Below, piece by piece: positions 35,115-43,857 of a DNA stretch of 64,000 nt. Under the pieces are notes generated by a model. That model made no database searches, was not told where the DNA came from, and worked only from the letters and a program-made list of their open reading frames with translations. The first letter of the stretch is position 1, and the number at the start of each line of letters is the position of its first letter. Position numbers and translations under genes: made by a program. The DNA is from Guyparkeria halophila. Its GTDB lineage: Bacteria; Pseudomonadota; Gammaproteobacteria; Halothiobacillales; Halothiobacillaceae. The stretch lies in contig NZ_CP140153.1 of the NCBI RefSeq assembly GCF_034479635.1, positions 689,501-753,500 on the forward strand, written 5' to 3'.

Positions 35115-36071
35115 ATGGCCTATTACCTCACCAGCGACGAATCACTTTGCGGCCAGCCGCCTTCCGGCCTGAGTGCTTCCGTCTCCCATCGGCTGTCATT
35201 CGCCCGCCACGCCGCGGCCGAGGCACCGGGTGAGCGCGGACAGGCGCTGCTCGAGGCGTTGTTGCGTTGCGTGAATGTCGGGGTGGCACTCGACACGATC
35301 CGCACCCATGTCGAAGGACTGCTGGCGGTGACGTCAATTTCCTGGCAGGTGGATGATGAGCGCTATTGCGGCACGATCTGTGAGCCGTCCGAGCACACCA
35401 TCCCCGTCGCCTTGTCGCTCGACGATCGTCCCTTCGGTCGGCTGCGCCTGCACAGTCGTCGCCCGGTCGCTGAGGACGAGCTGGTCCAGTTGCGCGAGAT
35501 GCTGTCCGTGGTTGCCTACCCGCTGCGCAACCTGCGCATGCTCGAACATGCCCTGATTGCCGCCGAACACGATGCATTGACTGGATTGAAGAACCGGCGG
35601 GCCTTCGATCTGGAGCTCAAGGCGGTGCATGCCCGAGTGGCGCGATATGGTGGCCAGGCAAGCCTGCTGATCCTGGACATGACGCGCTTCAAGGCGATCA
35701 ACGATACCTACGGCCATGACGTCGGTGACCGGGCGCTGGCCCGCGTCGCCGAGGGGCTGGATCGCTGCCTGCGGGAAACCGACAGTGCCTATCGCCTCGG
35801 CGGGGACGAGTTCGTGGTGATCCTGCCCGAAACCCCGTATCAGGGCGCACGACGTCTGGGAACGCGTTTGCTCGACTGGTTTCGTGACCATCCGATGCGG
35901 GAACCCGGCGGTGAATGGGTGCCGCTCAAGGCGCGTATCGGGATGGCCCAGTTCCGCAAGGGGGAAGACGCGGATGACTGGTTCCGCCGTACCGACCAGG
36001 CGTTGTACGGCAACGTCGAGCCTGGCGGCACCACTGGCGGCGCCAACCGTCGGTTGGGTCGATTGGCCTGA
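35115..36071 (+). CDS. Diguanylate cyclase (GGDEF protein)
   Basis: The protein is 318 residues and soluble. It makes c-di-GMP from two GTP. The C-terminal GGDEF domain (about 155-310) has the start motif DALTGLKNRRAFD, the metal/GTP residues in LLILDMTRFKAINDTYGH, and an intact active site RLGGDEFVVIL. No RxxD inhibitory site is evident five residues before GGDEF, where the sequence reads DSAYR. The N-terminal 150 residues hold a small GAF-like sensor fold (SISWQVDDERYCGTI). It lies at the head of the fliL operon behind a sigma-54 site, suggesting flagellar or surface control. Confidence 0.9.
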   Translation: MAYYLTSDESLCGQPPSGLSASVSHRLSFARHAAAEAPGERGQALLEALLRCVNVGVALDTIRTHVEGLLAVTSISWQVDDERYCGTICEPSEHTIPVALSLDDRPFGRLRLHSRRPVAEDELVQLREMLSVVAYPLRNLRMLEHALIAAEHDALTGLKNRRAFDLELKAVHARVARYGGQASLLILDMTRFKAINDTYGHDVGDRALARVAEGLDRCLRETDSAYRLGGDEFVVILPETPYQGARRLGTRLLDWFRDHPMREPGGEWVPLKARIGMAQFRKGEDADDWFRRTDQALYGNVEPGGTTGGANRRLGRLA

Positions 36072-36200
36072 CGCGCGCCCGGTATCGGGCAGGGGAGTGG
36101 CAAAACACCGCCAAACACGTGAGAATCGCGGACGTTTGCAATTGAACAGCACAGGCCCCGGGCTCGGGGCGAACCCCGAAAACGAGACGAGGTGCGGGAA

Positions 36201-36722
36201 ATGGCCGAAGGCGACGAGGCAGCCACGGAAAAGAAGGGTGGCAACAAGCTGATCGTGATCCTGCTGGCGGTGTTGATCGTCGTGATCCTGGCGATCGGTG
36301 GCGTGGTGACCACGTTGTTGCTTACCGGTGACGACGACAAGGCGGCCGGCAAGGGTGAAGAGACCGCCGAGCAGAGCGAGGAGGTCGAGGAGCCCAAGGG
36401 GCCCCCGATCACCGTCTCGCTGGGCGATCCCATCACGGTCAACCTGAGCAAGCCCAACGACGCCAACGTGCTGCAGGTGCAGCTCGATCTGGTCACCCGT
36501 GCCCCGAAGGTCGAGGAGCTGATCAAGACGCAGCGTTCGCGGATCGTCAATGACGTGATGCTGGTGCTGAGTGACGTCGACTCGGCCGAATTGCGTACGC
36601 GTGCCGGCAAGGAGGCGCTGCAGGAGACGTTGAGCGAAGAGATCAACCGGATCCTCGAGGACGGCAGCGAGCTCGAGCAGCCGGTCGAAAATGTCTATTT
36701 CACCAAGCTCCTGATGCAGTGA
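36201..36722 (+). CDS. fliL: Flagellar basal body-associated protein FliL
   Basis: The protein is 173 residues. It has a single membrane helix (about 16-40; LIVILLAVLIVVILAIGG), then an acidic linker (EETAEQSEEVEEPK) and a periplasmic stomatin-like domain. It stabilises the stator-rotor interface at high load. The C-terminus NVYFTKLLMQ is the family's typical ending. The ATG at 36201 is preferred to a GTG nine bases upstream. It is the first gene of the fliLMNOPQR run. Confidence 0.93.
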   Translation: MAEGDEAATEKKGGNKLIVILLAVLIVVILAIGGVVTTLLLTGDDDKAAGKGEETAEQSEEVEEPKGPPITVSLGDPITVNLSKPNDANVLQVQLDLVTRAPKVEELIKTQRSRIVNDVMLVLSDVDSAELRTRAGKEALQETLSEEINRILEDGSELEQPVENVYFTKLLMQ

Positions 36723-36767
36723 TGCGCCAGGAGTCGCAGCCACAGGGCCAACGGGCGCGAGGCACTT

Positions 36768-37820
36768 ATGTCTGAAGCCGACATCCTCTCCCAGGACGAG
36801 ATCGACGCGCTGTTGAATGGCGTCGACGAGGGCGACGTCGAGACCGAGCAGGGGGTCGGTGATCCCGATCAGGCCAAGTCGTACGACCTCACCACCCAGG
36901 AACGTATCGTCCGGGGCCGGTTGCCGACCCTGGAGATGCTCAACGAGCGTTTCGCGCGCAGCCTGCGTATCCGGCTGGTCTCCATGCTGCGTCGCTCGGT
37001 CGAGATCTCGATCGAGGGCGTGGAGATGACCAAGTTCTCGGAATACATCCACACGTTGTTCGTTCCCACCTCGATGACGCTGATGCACGTGCGTCCGCTC
37101 AAGGGATTGGGGATGTTCATGATGGAGTCCCGGCTGGTCTTCTCGCTGGTCGACAACTTCTTCGGCGGGTTCGGCATGCACGCCAAGATCGAAGGGCGCG
37201 ACTTCACCCCCACCGAGCTGCGGGTGATCAAGCGGGTGCTCGAGCAGGCCACCGAAGAGATGCAGAACGCCTGGGCGGGCATCTACCCGATCATGTTCGA
37301 GACCGTCAGCCACGAGATGAACCCGCAGCTGGCGAATATCGTCTCGGCGACCGAGGTGGTGGTGGTCTCGAGCTTCCGCATCGAGGTCGAGGGCGGTTCG
37401 GGCAAGTTCGACTTCGTGGTCCCCTACTCGATGATCGAGCCGATCCGCGATCTGCTCGATGGCGGCATGCAGGGCGACCGGCTGGAGGTCGACGAACGCT
37501 GGACCAAGGCGCTCAAGCGCGAACTGGGTTTTGCCGAGGTCGAGATGACCGCGCATCTGGCCGACGTTCGCATGTCGCTCAAGGACGTCGCTCACATGGA
37601 GGTGGGTCAGGTGATTCCCTTCGAGATGCCGGAGTATTCCACGCTCGCCTCCGACGGCCTGCCCCTTTATCGCGGCAAGATGGGCGTCTTCAAGGGCAAC
37701 AAGGCGATCCGGGTCGAGGAACCGGTGCCCGAGCGGCTCGAGCGGGCAGCGCATCCCAACGAGATCCTGCGGGCGCAGATCCCCGGGGTGAACCAATCAG
37801 GAGATAAAGACGATGGCTGA
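36768..37820 (+). CDS. fliM: Flagellar motor switch protein FliM
   Basis: The protein is 350 residues. The N-terminal CheY-P binding peptide ILSQDEIDALLNG is intact. The middle CheC-like domain contains the GGFG motif (NFFGGFGMHAKIEGRDFTPTE, split here as NFFGGFG and EGRDFTPTE), and the C-terminal SpoA domain ends near LPLYRGKMGVFKGNKAIRV. It forms the C-ring that switches rotation. It overlaps fliN by eight bases. Confidence 0.97.
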   Translation: MSEADILSQDEIDALLNGVDEGDVETEQGVGDPDQAKSYDLTTQERIVRGRLPTLEMLNERFARSLRIRLVSMLRRSVEISIEGVEMTKFSEYIHTLFVPTSMTLMHVRPLKGLGMFMMESRLVFSLVDNFFGGFGMHAKIEGRDFTPTELRVIKRVLEQATEEMQNAWAGIYPIMFETVSHEMNPQLANIVSATEVVVVSSFRIEVEGGSGKFDFVVPYSMIEPIRDLLDGGMQGDRLEVDERWTKALKRELGFAEVEMTAHLADVRMSLKDVAHMEVGQVIPFEMPEYSTLASDGLPLYRGKMGVFKGNKAIRVEEPVPERLERAAHPNEILRAQIPGVNQSGDKDDG

Positions 37821-38229
37821 AGAATCCGACAAGTCCACCGATGACGATTGGGCGGCGGCCATGGCCGAACAGGGCGACACGGAAGACGATCCGGGTGGTG
37901 ATGCCCAGGCCCAGGCGGTCGGCATGGAGCAGTTCAGCGAGGGCGGCCATCCCGACGATGACGAGAACCCGGTCAATTTCGACGTCATCATGGACGTGCC
38001 GGTCAATATCTCGATGGAGATCGGTCGTACCGCGATCAATATCCGTAACCTGCTCCAGCTAAACCAGGGCTCGATCGTCGAACTCGACCGACTGGCCGGC
38101 GAGCCGCTCGACGTGCTGGTCAACGGCACGCTGATCGCGCGGGGCGAGGTGGTGGTGATCAACGAGAAGTTCGGCATCCGCCTGACCGACGTGATCAGCC
38201 CGGCCGAGCGCCTGCGCAAGCTGCGTTGA
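37813..38229 (+). CDS. fliN: Flagellar motor switch protein FliN
   Basis: The protein is 138 residues. An acidic N-terminal 60 residues precedes the SpoA domain (IMDVPVNISMEIGRTAINI, LLQLNQGSIVELDRLAGEP, RGEVVVINEKFGIRLTDV). It forms the base of the C-ring and contacts the export apparatus. It overlaps both fliM and fliO. Confidence 0.97.
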   Translation: MAEESDKSTDDDWAAAMAEQGDTEDDPGGDAQAQAVGMEQFSEGGHPDDDENPVNFDVIMDVPVNISMEIGRTAINIRNLLQLNQGSIVELDRLAGEPLDVLVNGTLIARGEVVVINEKFGIRLTDVISPAERLRKLR

Positions 38230-38675
38230 TGATGCGCGCGCTCCTTCCCCTGATGCTGTTGGTGATGGCCGGCCCGGTCGTGGCGGCCGAGGCCATCGAT
38301 CCGTTGGCGCCGAGCTACCTGCTCAAGCTGGTGGTGAGCCTGGTCCTGGTCCTGGTCCTGATGTTCGCGCTGGTATGGGTGATCAAGCGCGTCGGTCGAC
38401 TGGATGCCCGGGCAGGCAATTACCCGATGCAGGTGCTCACCCAGATGTCGATCGGCCCGCGCGAGCGCATCCTGCTGGTCGCGGTGGGTGATCGGCAGAT
38501 GCTGGTCGGCGTCAGCCAGGGGGCGATCGAGTCGCTCGGCTGGGTCGACCCGCCTCTCGAGCCCCGGCGGCGCGACGGGCAGAACCCGAGTTTCGGCGAG
38601 GCCTTCCAGGAACAACTGGCGGCTCGCTTCGGCCGACGCGGTCAGGGGGGCAAGGGAGGCTCAAATGAGGGCTAA
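38226..38675 (+). CDS. fliO: Flagellar biosynthesis protein FliO
   Basis: The protein is 149 residues. A cleavable-looking N-terminal hydrophobic segment ending VVAAEA is followed by one membrane helix ([22 protein letters not shown], about 22-45) and a cytoplasmic FliO domain ([32 protein letters not shown]). It assists FliP ring assembly. ATGA overlap with fliN and 11-base overlap with fliP. Confidence 0.92.
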   Translation: MMMRALLPLMLLVMAGPVVAAEAIDPLAPSYLLKLVVSLVLVLVLMFALVWVIKRVGRLDARAGNYPMQVLTQMSIGPRERILLVAVGDRQMLVGVSQGAIESLGWVDPPLEPRRRDGQNPSFGEAFQEQLAARFGRRGQGGKGGSNEG

Positions 38676-39435
38676 CGTCTCCAGGCGGCTGATGTCGGCA
38701 TTGCTGTTGGGATTGGGTCTGCTGGCGATCAGTCTGCCGGTGTTCGCCGAACCGGGGCTGCCGGCGGTCACCCTGACCGAGGGCGAGAATGGCGAGACGC
38801 AATACAGTCTCACGCTGCAGATCCTCGCCCTGATGACGGTGCTGACCCTGCTGCCGTCGCTGTTGCTGATGATGACCTCGTTCACGCGGATCATCATCGT
38901 GCTGGCCCTGCTGCGCCAGGCGCTGGGTACCGTGCAGACGCCGTCGAACCAGATCCTGCTGGGTCTCGCGCTTTTTCTGACGCTGTTTATCATGGCGCCG
39001 GTGTTCCAGACGGCCTATGACGAGGGGATCGGTCCCTACATGGCCGAGGAGATCGGCGCGATGGAGGCGATCGATCGCGCCTCGCAACCGCTGCGCACCT
39101 TCATGCTCAACCAGACGCGCGAGAGCGACATCGCCCTCTACCAGGAGATCGGTGACTACCCCGACTTCGAGACGCCCGAGGACGTGCCGCTGACGGTGCT
39201 GATGGCCGCCTTCGTCACCTCGGAGCTCAAGACCGCGTTCCAGATCGGTTTTCTGATCTTCATCCCGTTTTTGATCATCGATCTCGTGGTTGCCTCGGTG
39301 CTGATGTCGATGGGCATGATGATGCTCTCGCCGATGATCGTGTCCCTGCCGTTCAAGATCATGCTGTTCGTGCTTGTCGATGGCTGGGCGCTGCTGATGG
39401 GCACGCTCGCCTCTAGCTTCTACATGGGGGGATAG
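38665..39435 (+). CDS. fliP: Flagellar export gate protein FliP
   Basis: The protein is 256 residues with an N-terminal signal-like segment ending VFAEPG. It is a core component of the FliP5Q4R1 export gate. The signatures [19 protein letters not shown] and [18 protein letters not shown]-like (here [18 protein letters not shown]) are present, plus the C-terminal [15 protein letters not shown]. The ATG at 38665 gives the family N-terminus. Confidence 0.97.
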   Translation: MRANVSRRLMSALLLGLGLLAISLPVFAEPGLPAVTLTEGENGETQYSLTLQILALMTVLTLLPSLLLMMTSFTRIIIVLALLRQALGTVQTPSNQILLGLALFLTLFIMAPVFQTAYDEGIGPYMAEEIGAMEAIDRASQPLRTFMLNQTRESDIALYQEIGDYPDFETPEDVPLTVLMAAFVTSELKTAFQIGFLIFIPFLIIDLVVASVLMSMGMMMLSPMIVSLPFKIMLFVLVDGWALLMGTLASSFYMGG

Positions 39436-39438
39436 GCC

Positions 39439-39708
39439 ATGAGCCCGGATACCGTCATCGATCTCACCCGCCAGGCATTGATGGTCATCCTGTACCTCTC
39501 GATGCCCATCCTGCTCACCGCGCTGGCGGTGGGTCTTTTGATTGGCATGTTCCAGGCGGCCACGCAGATCAACGAGATGACCCTGAGCTTCATCCCCAAG
39601 ATGATCGCGGTGGTGGTCGCCATCCTGCTGGCCGCCCCCTGGATGTTGCAGGTGATCGTCGATTTCACCGAGCGGCTGTTTCACAACATCCCCTCGCTGA
39701 TCGCCTGA
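39439..39708 (+). CDS. fliQ: Flagellar export gate protein FliQ
   Basis: The protein is 89 residues with two membrane helices. The motif GLLIGMFQAATQINEMTLSFIPK is characteristic (GLLIGMFQAATQIN, then LSFIPK). It starts three bases after the fliP stop. Confidence 0.97.
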   Translation: MSPDTVIDLTRQALMVILYLSMPILLTALAVGLLIGMFQAATQINEMTLSFIPKMIAVVVAILLAAPWMLQVIVDFTERLFHNIPSLIA

Positions 39709-39718
39709 GGCCCCCGCC

Positions 39719-40489
39719 TTGGAGTTGGCGATCGAGCAGATCCTTGGCTGGACCGCCACCTACCTGTGGGTGCTGGTGCGGGTCGGGGCGATGCTCATGG
39801 TCGCGCCGATCTTCGGTTCGCAGTCCCTGCCGGTGCGCATCCGGCTGTTGATCGCGCTGGCGGTCTCGCTGGTGATCACGCCGATGGTGCCCGAGATCCC
39901 GGCGGTCGATCCGCTGTCGATCGCCGGGATCACCATGATCGTCCAGCAGATCCTCATCGGCGTGGCCATGGGCTTCATCCTCAACCTGGTCATCTCGGCG
40001 TTCGTGGTCGCCGGCGAGTCGATTGCGATGAGCATGGGCCTGGGTTTCGCCCAGACCGTCGATCCGCAGAACGGCGTCAGCGTGCCGCTGATCTCGCAGT
40101 TTCTGACCATCGTGGTCACCTTGCTGATGGTGGCGCTCAACGTGCCGGCGATGATCGTCAAGATGCTGGCGGACTCGTTCACCATCCTGCCGGTCTCGCC
40201 CGTGGGGCTGACGGCCGAAGACTTCCGTGCGATCGCCTGGTTCGGTCAGCAGATGTACATCAACGCGGTGTTGGTCGCGTTGCCGGTGGTGACCACCTTG
40301 CTGATGGTGAACCTCGCCATGGGCGTGATCACGCGGGCCGCGCCGCAGATGAACATCTTCTCGGTGGGTTTCCCGGCCACCCTGATGATCGGCTTCTTCG
40401 TGTTGTTCCTTGCCGCTCCCCTCTGGTTCCCGAACGTGGAACAGTTCGTGCATCAGTCGTTCGTGCTGATCACGGAAATCCTGAGGTGA
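39719..40489 (+). CDS. fliR: Flagellar export gate protein FliR
   Basis: The protein is 256 residues with six membrane helices. Start is TTG at 39719, giving MELAIEQILGWTATYLWVLVR; no ATG fits before the first helix. Family motifs are RVGAMLMVAPIFG, MGFILNLVISAFVVAGESIAM and the C-terminal FPATLMIGFFVLFLAAP. It is part of the FliPQR gate. Confidence 0.95.
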   Translation: MELAIEQILGWTATYLWVLVRVGAMLMVAPIFGSQSLPVRIRLLIALAVSLVITPMVPEIPAVDPLSIAGITMIVQQILIGVAMGFILNLVISAFVVAGESIAMSMGLGFAQTVDPQNGVSVPLISQFLTIVVTLLMVALNVPAMIVKMLADSFTILPVSPVGLTAEDFRAIAWFGQQMYINAVLVALPVVTTLLMVNLAMGVITRAAPQMNIFSVGFPATLMIGFFVLFLAAPLWFPNVEQFVHQSFVLITEILR

Positions 40490-40493
40490 GTGG

Positions 40494-41633
40494 GTGGCAG
40501 AGAACGAGAACGGCCAGGAGAAGACCGAAGAACCGACCGAGAAACGATTACGCGACGCCCGCGAGAAGGGCCAGGTCGCCCGCTCGCGCGAGCTCAATTC
40601 GTTTCTGCTGACCGTCGGTTCGGCGGTCGTGTTCCTGGTGTTCGGTGGCCAGATGATGCTGGGGCTGGCCGAGGTCGTGCGCGACTCGTTCATCATCTCG
40701 CGCTCGGACGTCTTCGATCAGGCGGCGATGTTCTCGCGTCTGGCGAACGCCTTCGCCAACGGCTTTATTTCCTTTGTGCCGCTCTTTTTCGCCACGATCG
40801 TGCTCGCGATTGCCGCCACGCTTGCCGTGGGCGGCTGGAACTTCTCCACCCAGGCGATGGCGCCGAAGCTGTCCAAGATGAATCCCATTTCCGGCCTCAA
40901 GCGCATCTTCGGTGTCCAGGCGTTGATGGAACTGGGCAAGACCTTCGCGAAGTTCACGTTGATTGCCGCGATCGGTGTGGCGGTGTTCCTGGCCTTCGAG
41001 CCCGAGGTGCTGAGTCTGGGTCTGCAGCCGTTCGATGCCGCCCTGGCCCATGCCGGCTGGCTGATCGGCTGGGGGTTCCTGGCCGTGTCCTTCGGGCTGC
41101 TGCTGGTGGCGCTGGTGGACGTGCCCTTTCAGATCTGGAACCACAACAAGCAGCAGCGCATGACCTTCCAGGAGGTCAAGGACGAGCACAAGGACGTCGA
41201 AGGGCGGCCCGAGATCAAGCAGCGTATCCGCCAGACCCAGATGCAGATGTCGCAACGCCGGATGATGGAAGCGGTGCCCGAGGCCGACGTGGTGGTCACC
41301 AACCCGACCCACTATGCCGTCGCGCTCAAGTACGACGCCGAGGGTGTCGGCGCGCCGATGGTGGTGGCCAAGGGGGTCGACGAGATGGCGCTCAACCTGC
41401 GCAAGATCGCCGCCTCTCACGGGGTCGAGATCTTCGAGGCCCCGCCATTGGCACGGGCCTTGTATACGCATGTCGAGATCGACGAGGTGATCCCCGCCGC
41501 GCTCTACACCGCGGTGGCCCAGGTACTGGCCTATGTCTACCAGCTCAAGCAGGCCGCGCGCGGCACCGGTGAAACGCCGGGACGTCCCGAGCCCGAGGTG
41601 CCGGATGGCTTCGATGTGCCGGCCGCCGAATGA
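40494..41633 (+). CDS. flhB: Flagellar export switch protein FlhB
   Basis: The protein is 379 residues from a GTG start (MAENENGQEKTEEPTEKRL; the EEPTEKRL motif is typical). Four membrane helices precede a cytoplasmic domain with the autocleavage site VVTNPTHYAVALKYD. Cleavage between Asn and Pro switches export from hook to filament substrates. It directly follows fliR. Confidence 0.97.
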   Translation: MAENENGQEKTEEPTEKRLRDAREKGQVARSRELNSFLLTVGSAVVFLVFGGQMMLGLAEVVRDSFIISRSDVFDQAAMFSRLANAFANGFISFVPLFFATIVLAIAATLAVGGWNFSTQAMAPKLSKMNPISGLKRIFGVQALMELGKTFAKFTLIAAIGVAVFLAFEPEVLSLGLQPFDAALAHAGWLIGWGFLAVSFGLLLVALVDVPFQIWNHNKQQRMTFQEVKDEHKDVEGRPEIKQRIRQTQMQMSQRRMMEAVPEADVVVTNPTHYAVALKYDAEGVGAPMVVAKGVDEMALNLRKIAASHGVEIFEAPPLARALYTHVEIDEVIPAALYTAVAQVLAYVYQLKQAARGTGETPGRPEPEVPDGFDVPAAE

Positions 41634-41696
41634 ACCGGGCCAGGTCCCTCGACGCCTGACCCCTAACGCAACCGCAGCCAAGAAGAACGCGCCCCA

Positions 41697-43814
41697 ATGA
41701 AACCCAGCCTGAACAACTTCAGTTTCGCCCGCCTCGGCGACAGCCTGCGTCAGTACCGCGGGCAGGGGATCGGGCCGCCGGTGATGATCATCATGCTGCT
41801 GGCGATGGTGATCGTGCCGCTGCCGCCGTTGGGTCTGGATGCGCTGTTCACCTTCAATATCACCCTGTCGCTGATCATCCTGATGGTGGTGCTCTACGTG
41901 GGCAAACCGCTGGATTTCGCCATTTTCCCGACGGTCATCCTGATCGCGACCCTGTTGCGCCTGGCGCTCAATGTCGCCTCCACCCGGGTGGTGCTGCTCA
42001 ACGGCCATGAAGGTCCGGGAGCCGCGGGCAGCGTCATCGAGGCCTTCGGCAACTTCGTCATTGGTGGCAACTACGCCGTCGGCTTGGTGGTGTTCATCAT
42101 CCTGATGGTGATCAACTTCGTGGTGATCACGAAGGGTGCCGGGCGGGTCTCCGAGGTGTCCGCCCGCTTCACGCTCGACTCGTTGCCCGGCAAGCAGATG
42201 GCGATCGATGCCGACCTGAATGCCGGCATCCTCAACCAGGAACAGGCAAGGGATCGACGCGAGGAAATCGCGTCCGAGGCCGACTTCTACGGCTCGATGG
42301 ATGGTGCCTCGAAGTTCGTGCGCGGTGATGCTATCGCCGGCATCCTGATCGTGTTCATTAACGTGATCGGCGGGTTGCTGATCGGCGTCGCCCAGCACGG
42401 CATGCCGTTCGGGAGTGCCGCCGAGACCTACGTCCTGCTGACCATCGGCGACGGCCTGGTCGCCACCATCCCCTCGCTGCTGATCTCGACCGCCACCGCG
42501 ATCATCGTCACGCGGGTCACCGCCTCCAAGGAGGACATGGGCAAGCAGGTCCAGCGGCAGATGTTCTCCGACCCGCGCGTGCTGGGCGTGGCCGCAGGCC
42601 TGATGGCCGGCCTCGGCCTGGTGCCCGGGATGCCGAACGCCGCCTTCCTCGGCCTGGCGGTTCTGGCCGGTGGCGGCGCCTGGCTGGTCTCGCGGCGCCA
42701 GGCGACCGAGGCCGCCGAGCAGGCCGCCGCCGAGGCCGCGCCGGCTCAGGCCAAGCCCGAGGTCAAGGAATTGACCTGGGACGACGTGCCACCGGTGGAC
42801 CTGATCGGCCTGGAGGTCGGCTACGGGCTGATCCCGCTGGTCGATCGCAACCAGGGTGGCCAGTTGATGCCGCGCATCAAGGGCGTGCGCAAGAAGCTTT
42901 CGCAGGACCTGGGCTTTCTGATCTCGACGGTGCACATCCGTGACAACCTCGACCTCAAGCCCAACGAGTACCGCATCAGCCTCAATGGCGTGCCGATCGG
43001 CACCGCCGAGATCTTCCCCGACCGCGACATGGCCATCAATCCGGGCCAGGTCTCCGGTGATATCAAGGGGATCCAGACCACCGATCCGGCCTTCGGCCTG
43101 AAGGCCTACTGGATCGATCGCGGCCAGAAGGAAGAGGCCCAGGCGCTCGGCTACACCGTGGTCGACCCGGCCACGGTGGTCGCCACTCACCTGTCCCAGA
43201 TCCTGGGCGACAACGCCGCCGACCTGTTCGGCTACGAGCAGGCCCAGCAGCTGCTCGACACGCTCAAGCAGAGCAGCCCGAAGCTGGTCGAGGACCTGGT
43301 GCCCAAGACCCTGCCGATGACCACCATCGTCGAGGTGCTGGGGCAGTTGCTCGCCGAGCGGATTCCGATCCGCGACATCCGCACGATTGCCGAAACCTTG
43401 ACGATCCAGGGGCAGCGCACCCAGGACGTCGGGGAATTGACGGAGAGCGTGCGCATGGCCCTGGGTCGGATGATCGTCCAACACATCAACGGCTTGGCGC
43501 CGACCGTGCCCGTCATCACGCTCGATCCGCAGTTGGAACAGCTCTTGCTTAATAGTACCCAGCGCGGGAATCAGGCCCCCGGAATCGAGCCCGGCCTGGC
43601 CGAGCGGCTGCACAAGTCGCTCAAGGACGCGGCCGAGCGTCAGGAGCAGAGTGGCAAGCCGGCCATTCTCCTGGTGGCTCCCCAGATTCGCAGCTGGCTC
43701 TCGCGCATGGTCCGGCACTCGATCCCGACGCTCAGCGTGCTGAGTTATCACGAGATACCGGACAACAAGGAAATACGCGTGGTGGCGAGCGTCGGCAACC
43801 AGAACGATGGCTGA
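41697..43814 (+). CDS. flhA: Flagellar export platform protein FlhA
   Basis: The protein is 705 residues. Eight N-terminal membrane helices (to about 330) include the FHIPEP-type loop (VVITKGAGRVSEVSARFTLD and LPGKQMAIDADLNAG). The large cytoplasmic domain (from about 370) forms the nonameric ring that docks chaperone-substrate complexes. Export is proton-driven. flhF follows after 43 bases. Confidence 0.97.
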   Translation: MKPSLNNFSFARLGDSLRQYRGQGIGPPVMIIMLLAMVIVPLPPLGLDALFTFNITLSLIILMVVLYVGKPLDFAIFPTVILIATLLRLALNVASTRVVLLNGHEGPGAAGSVIEAFGNFVIGGNYAVGLVVFIILMVINFVVITKGAGRVSEVSARFTLDSLPGKQMAIDADLNAGILNQEQARDRREEIASEADFYGSMDGASKFVRGDAIAGILIVFINVIGGLLIGVAQHGMPFGSAAETYVLLTIGDGLVATIPSLLISTATAIIVTRVTASKEDMGKQVQRQMFSDPRVLGVAAGLMAGLGLVPGMPNAAFLGLAVLAGGGAWLVSRRQATEAAEQAAAEAAPAQAKPEVKELTWDDVPPVDLIGLEVGYGLIPLVDRNQGGQLMPRIKGVRKKLSQDLGFLISTVHIRDNLDLKPNEYRISLNGVPIGTAEIFPDRDMAINPGQVSGDIKGIQTTDPAFGLKAYWIDRGQKEEAQALGYTVVDPATVVATHLSQILGDNAADLFGYEQAQQLLDTLKQSSPKLVEDLVPKTLPMTTIVEVLGQLLAERIPIRDIRTIAETLTIQGQRTQDVGELTESVRMALGRMIVQHINGLAPTVPVITLDPQLEQLLLNSTQRGNQAPGIEPGLAERLHKSLKDAAERQEQSGKPAILLVAPQIRSWLSRMVRHSIPTLSVLSYHEIPDNKEIRVVASVGNQNDG

Positions 43815-43857
43815 CGACTCGACCCGACAACCCAACCGTTAAGGGTCTGGTGGATAC

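Noticed and set aside
40548-43835. A 1,095-codon open frame antisense to flhB and flhA, and a similar 1,028-codon frame opposite cheA/cheB
   Set aside because: They lie wholly opposite well-supported genes, have compositions rich in His/Arg/Gln/Gly typical of antisense frames in GC-rich DNA, and show no known motif.
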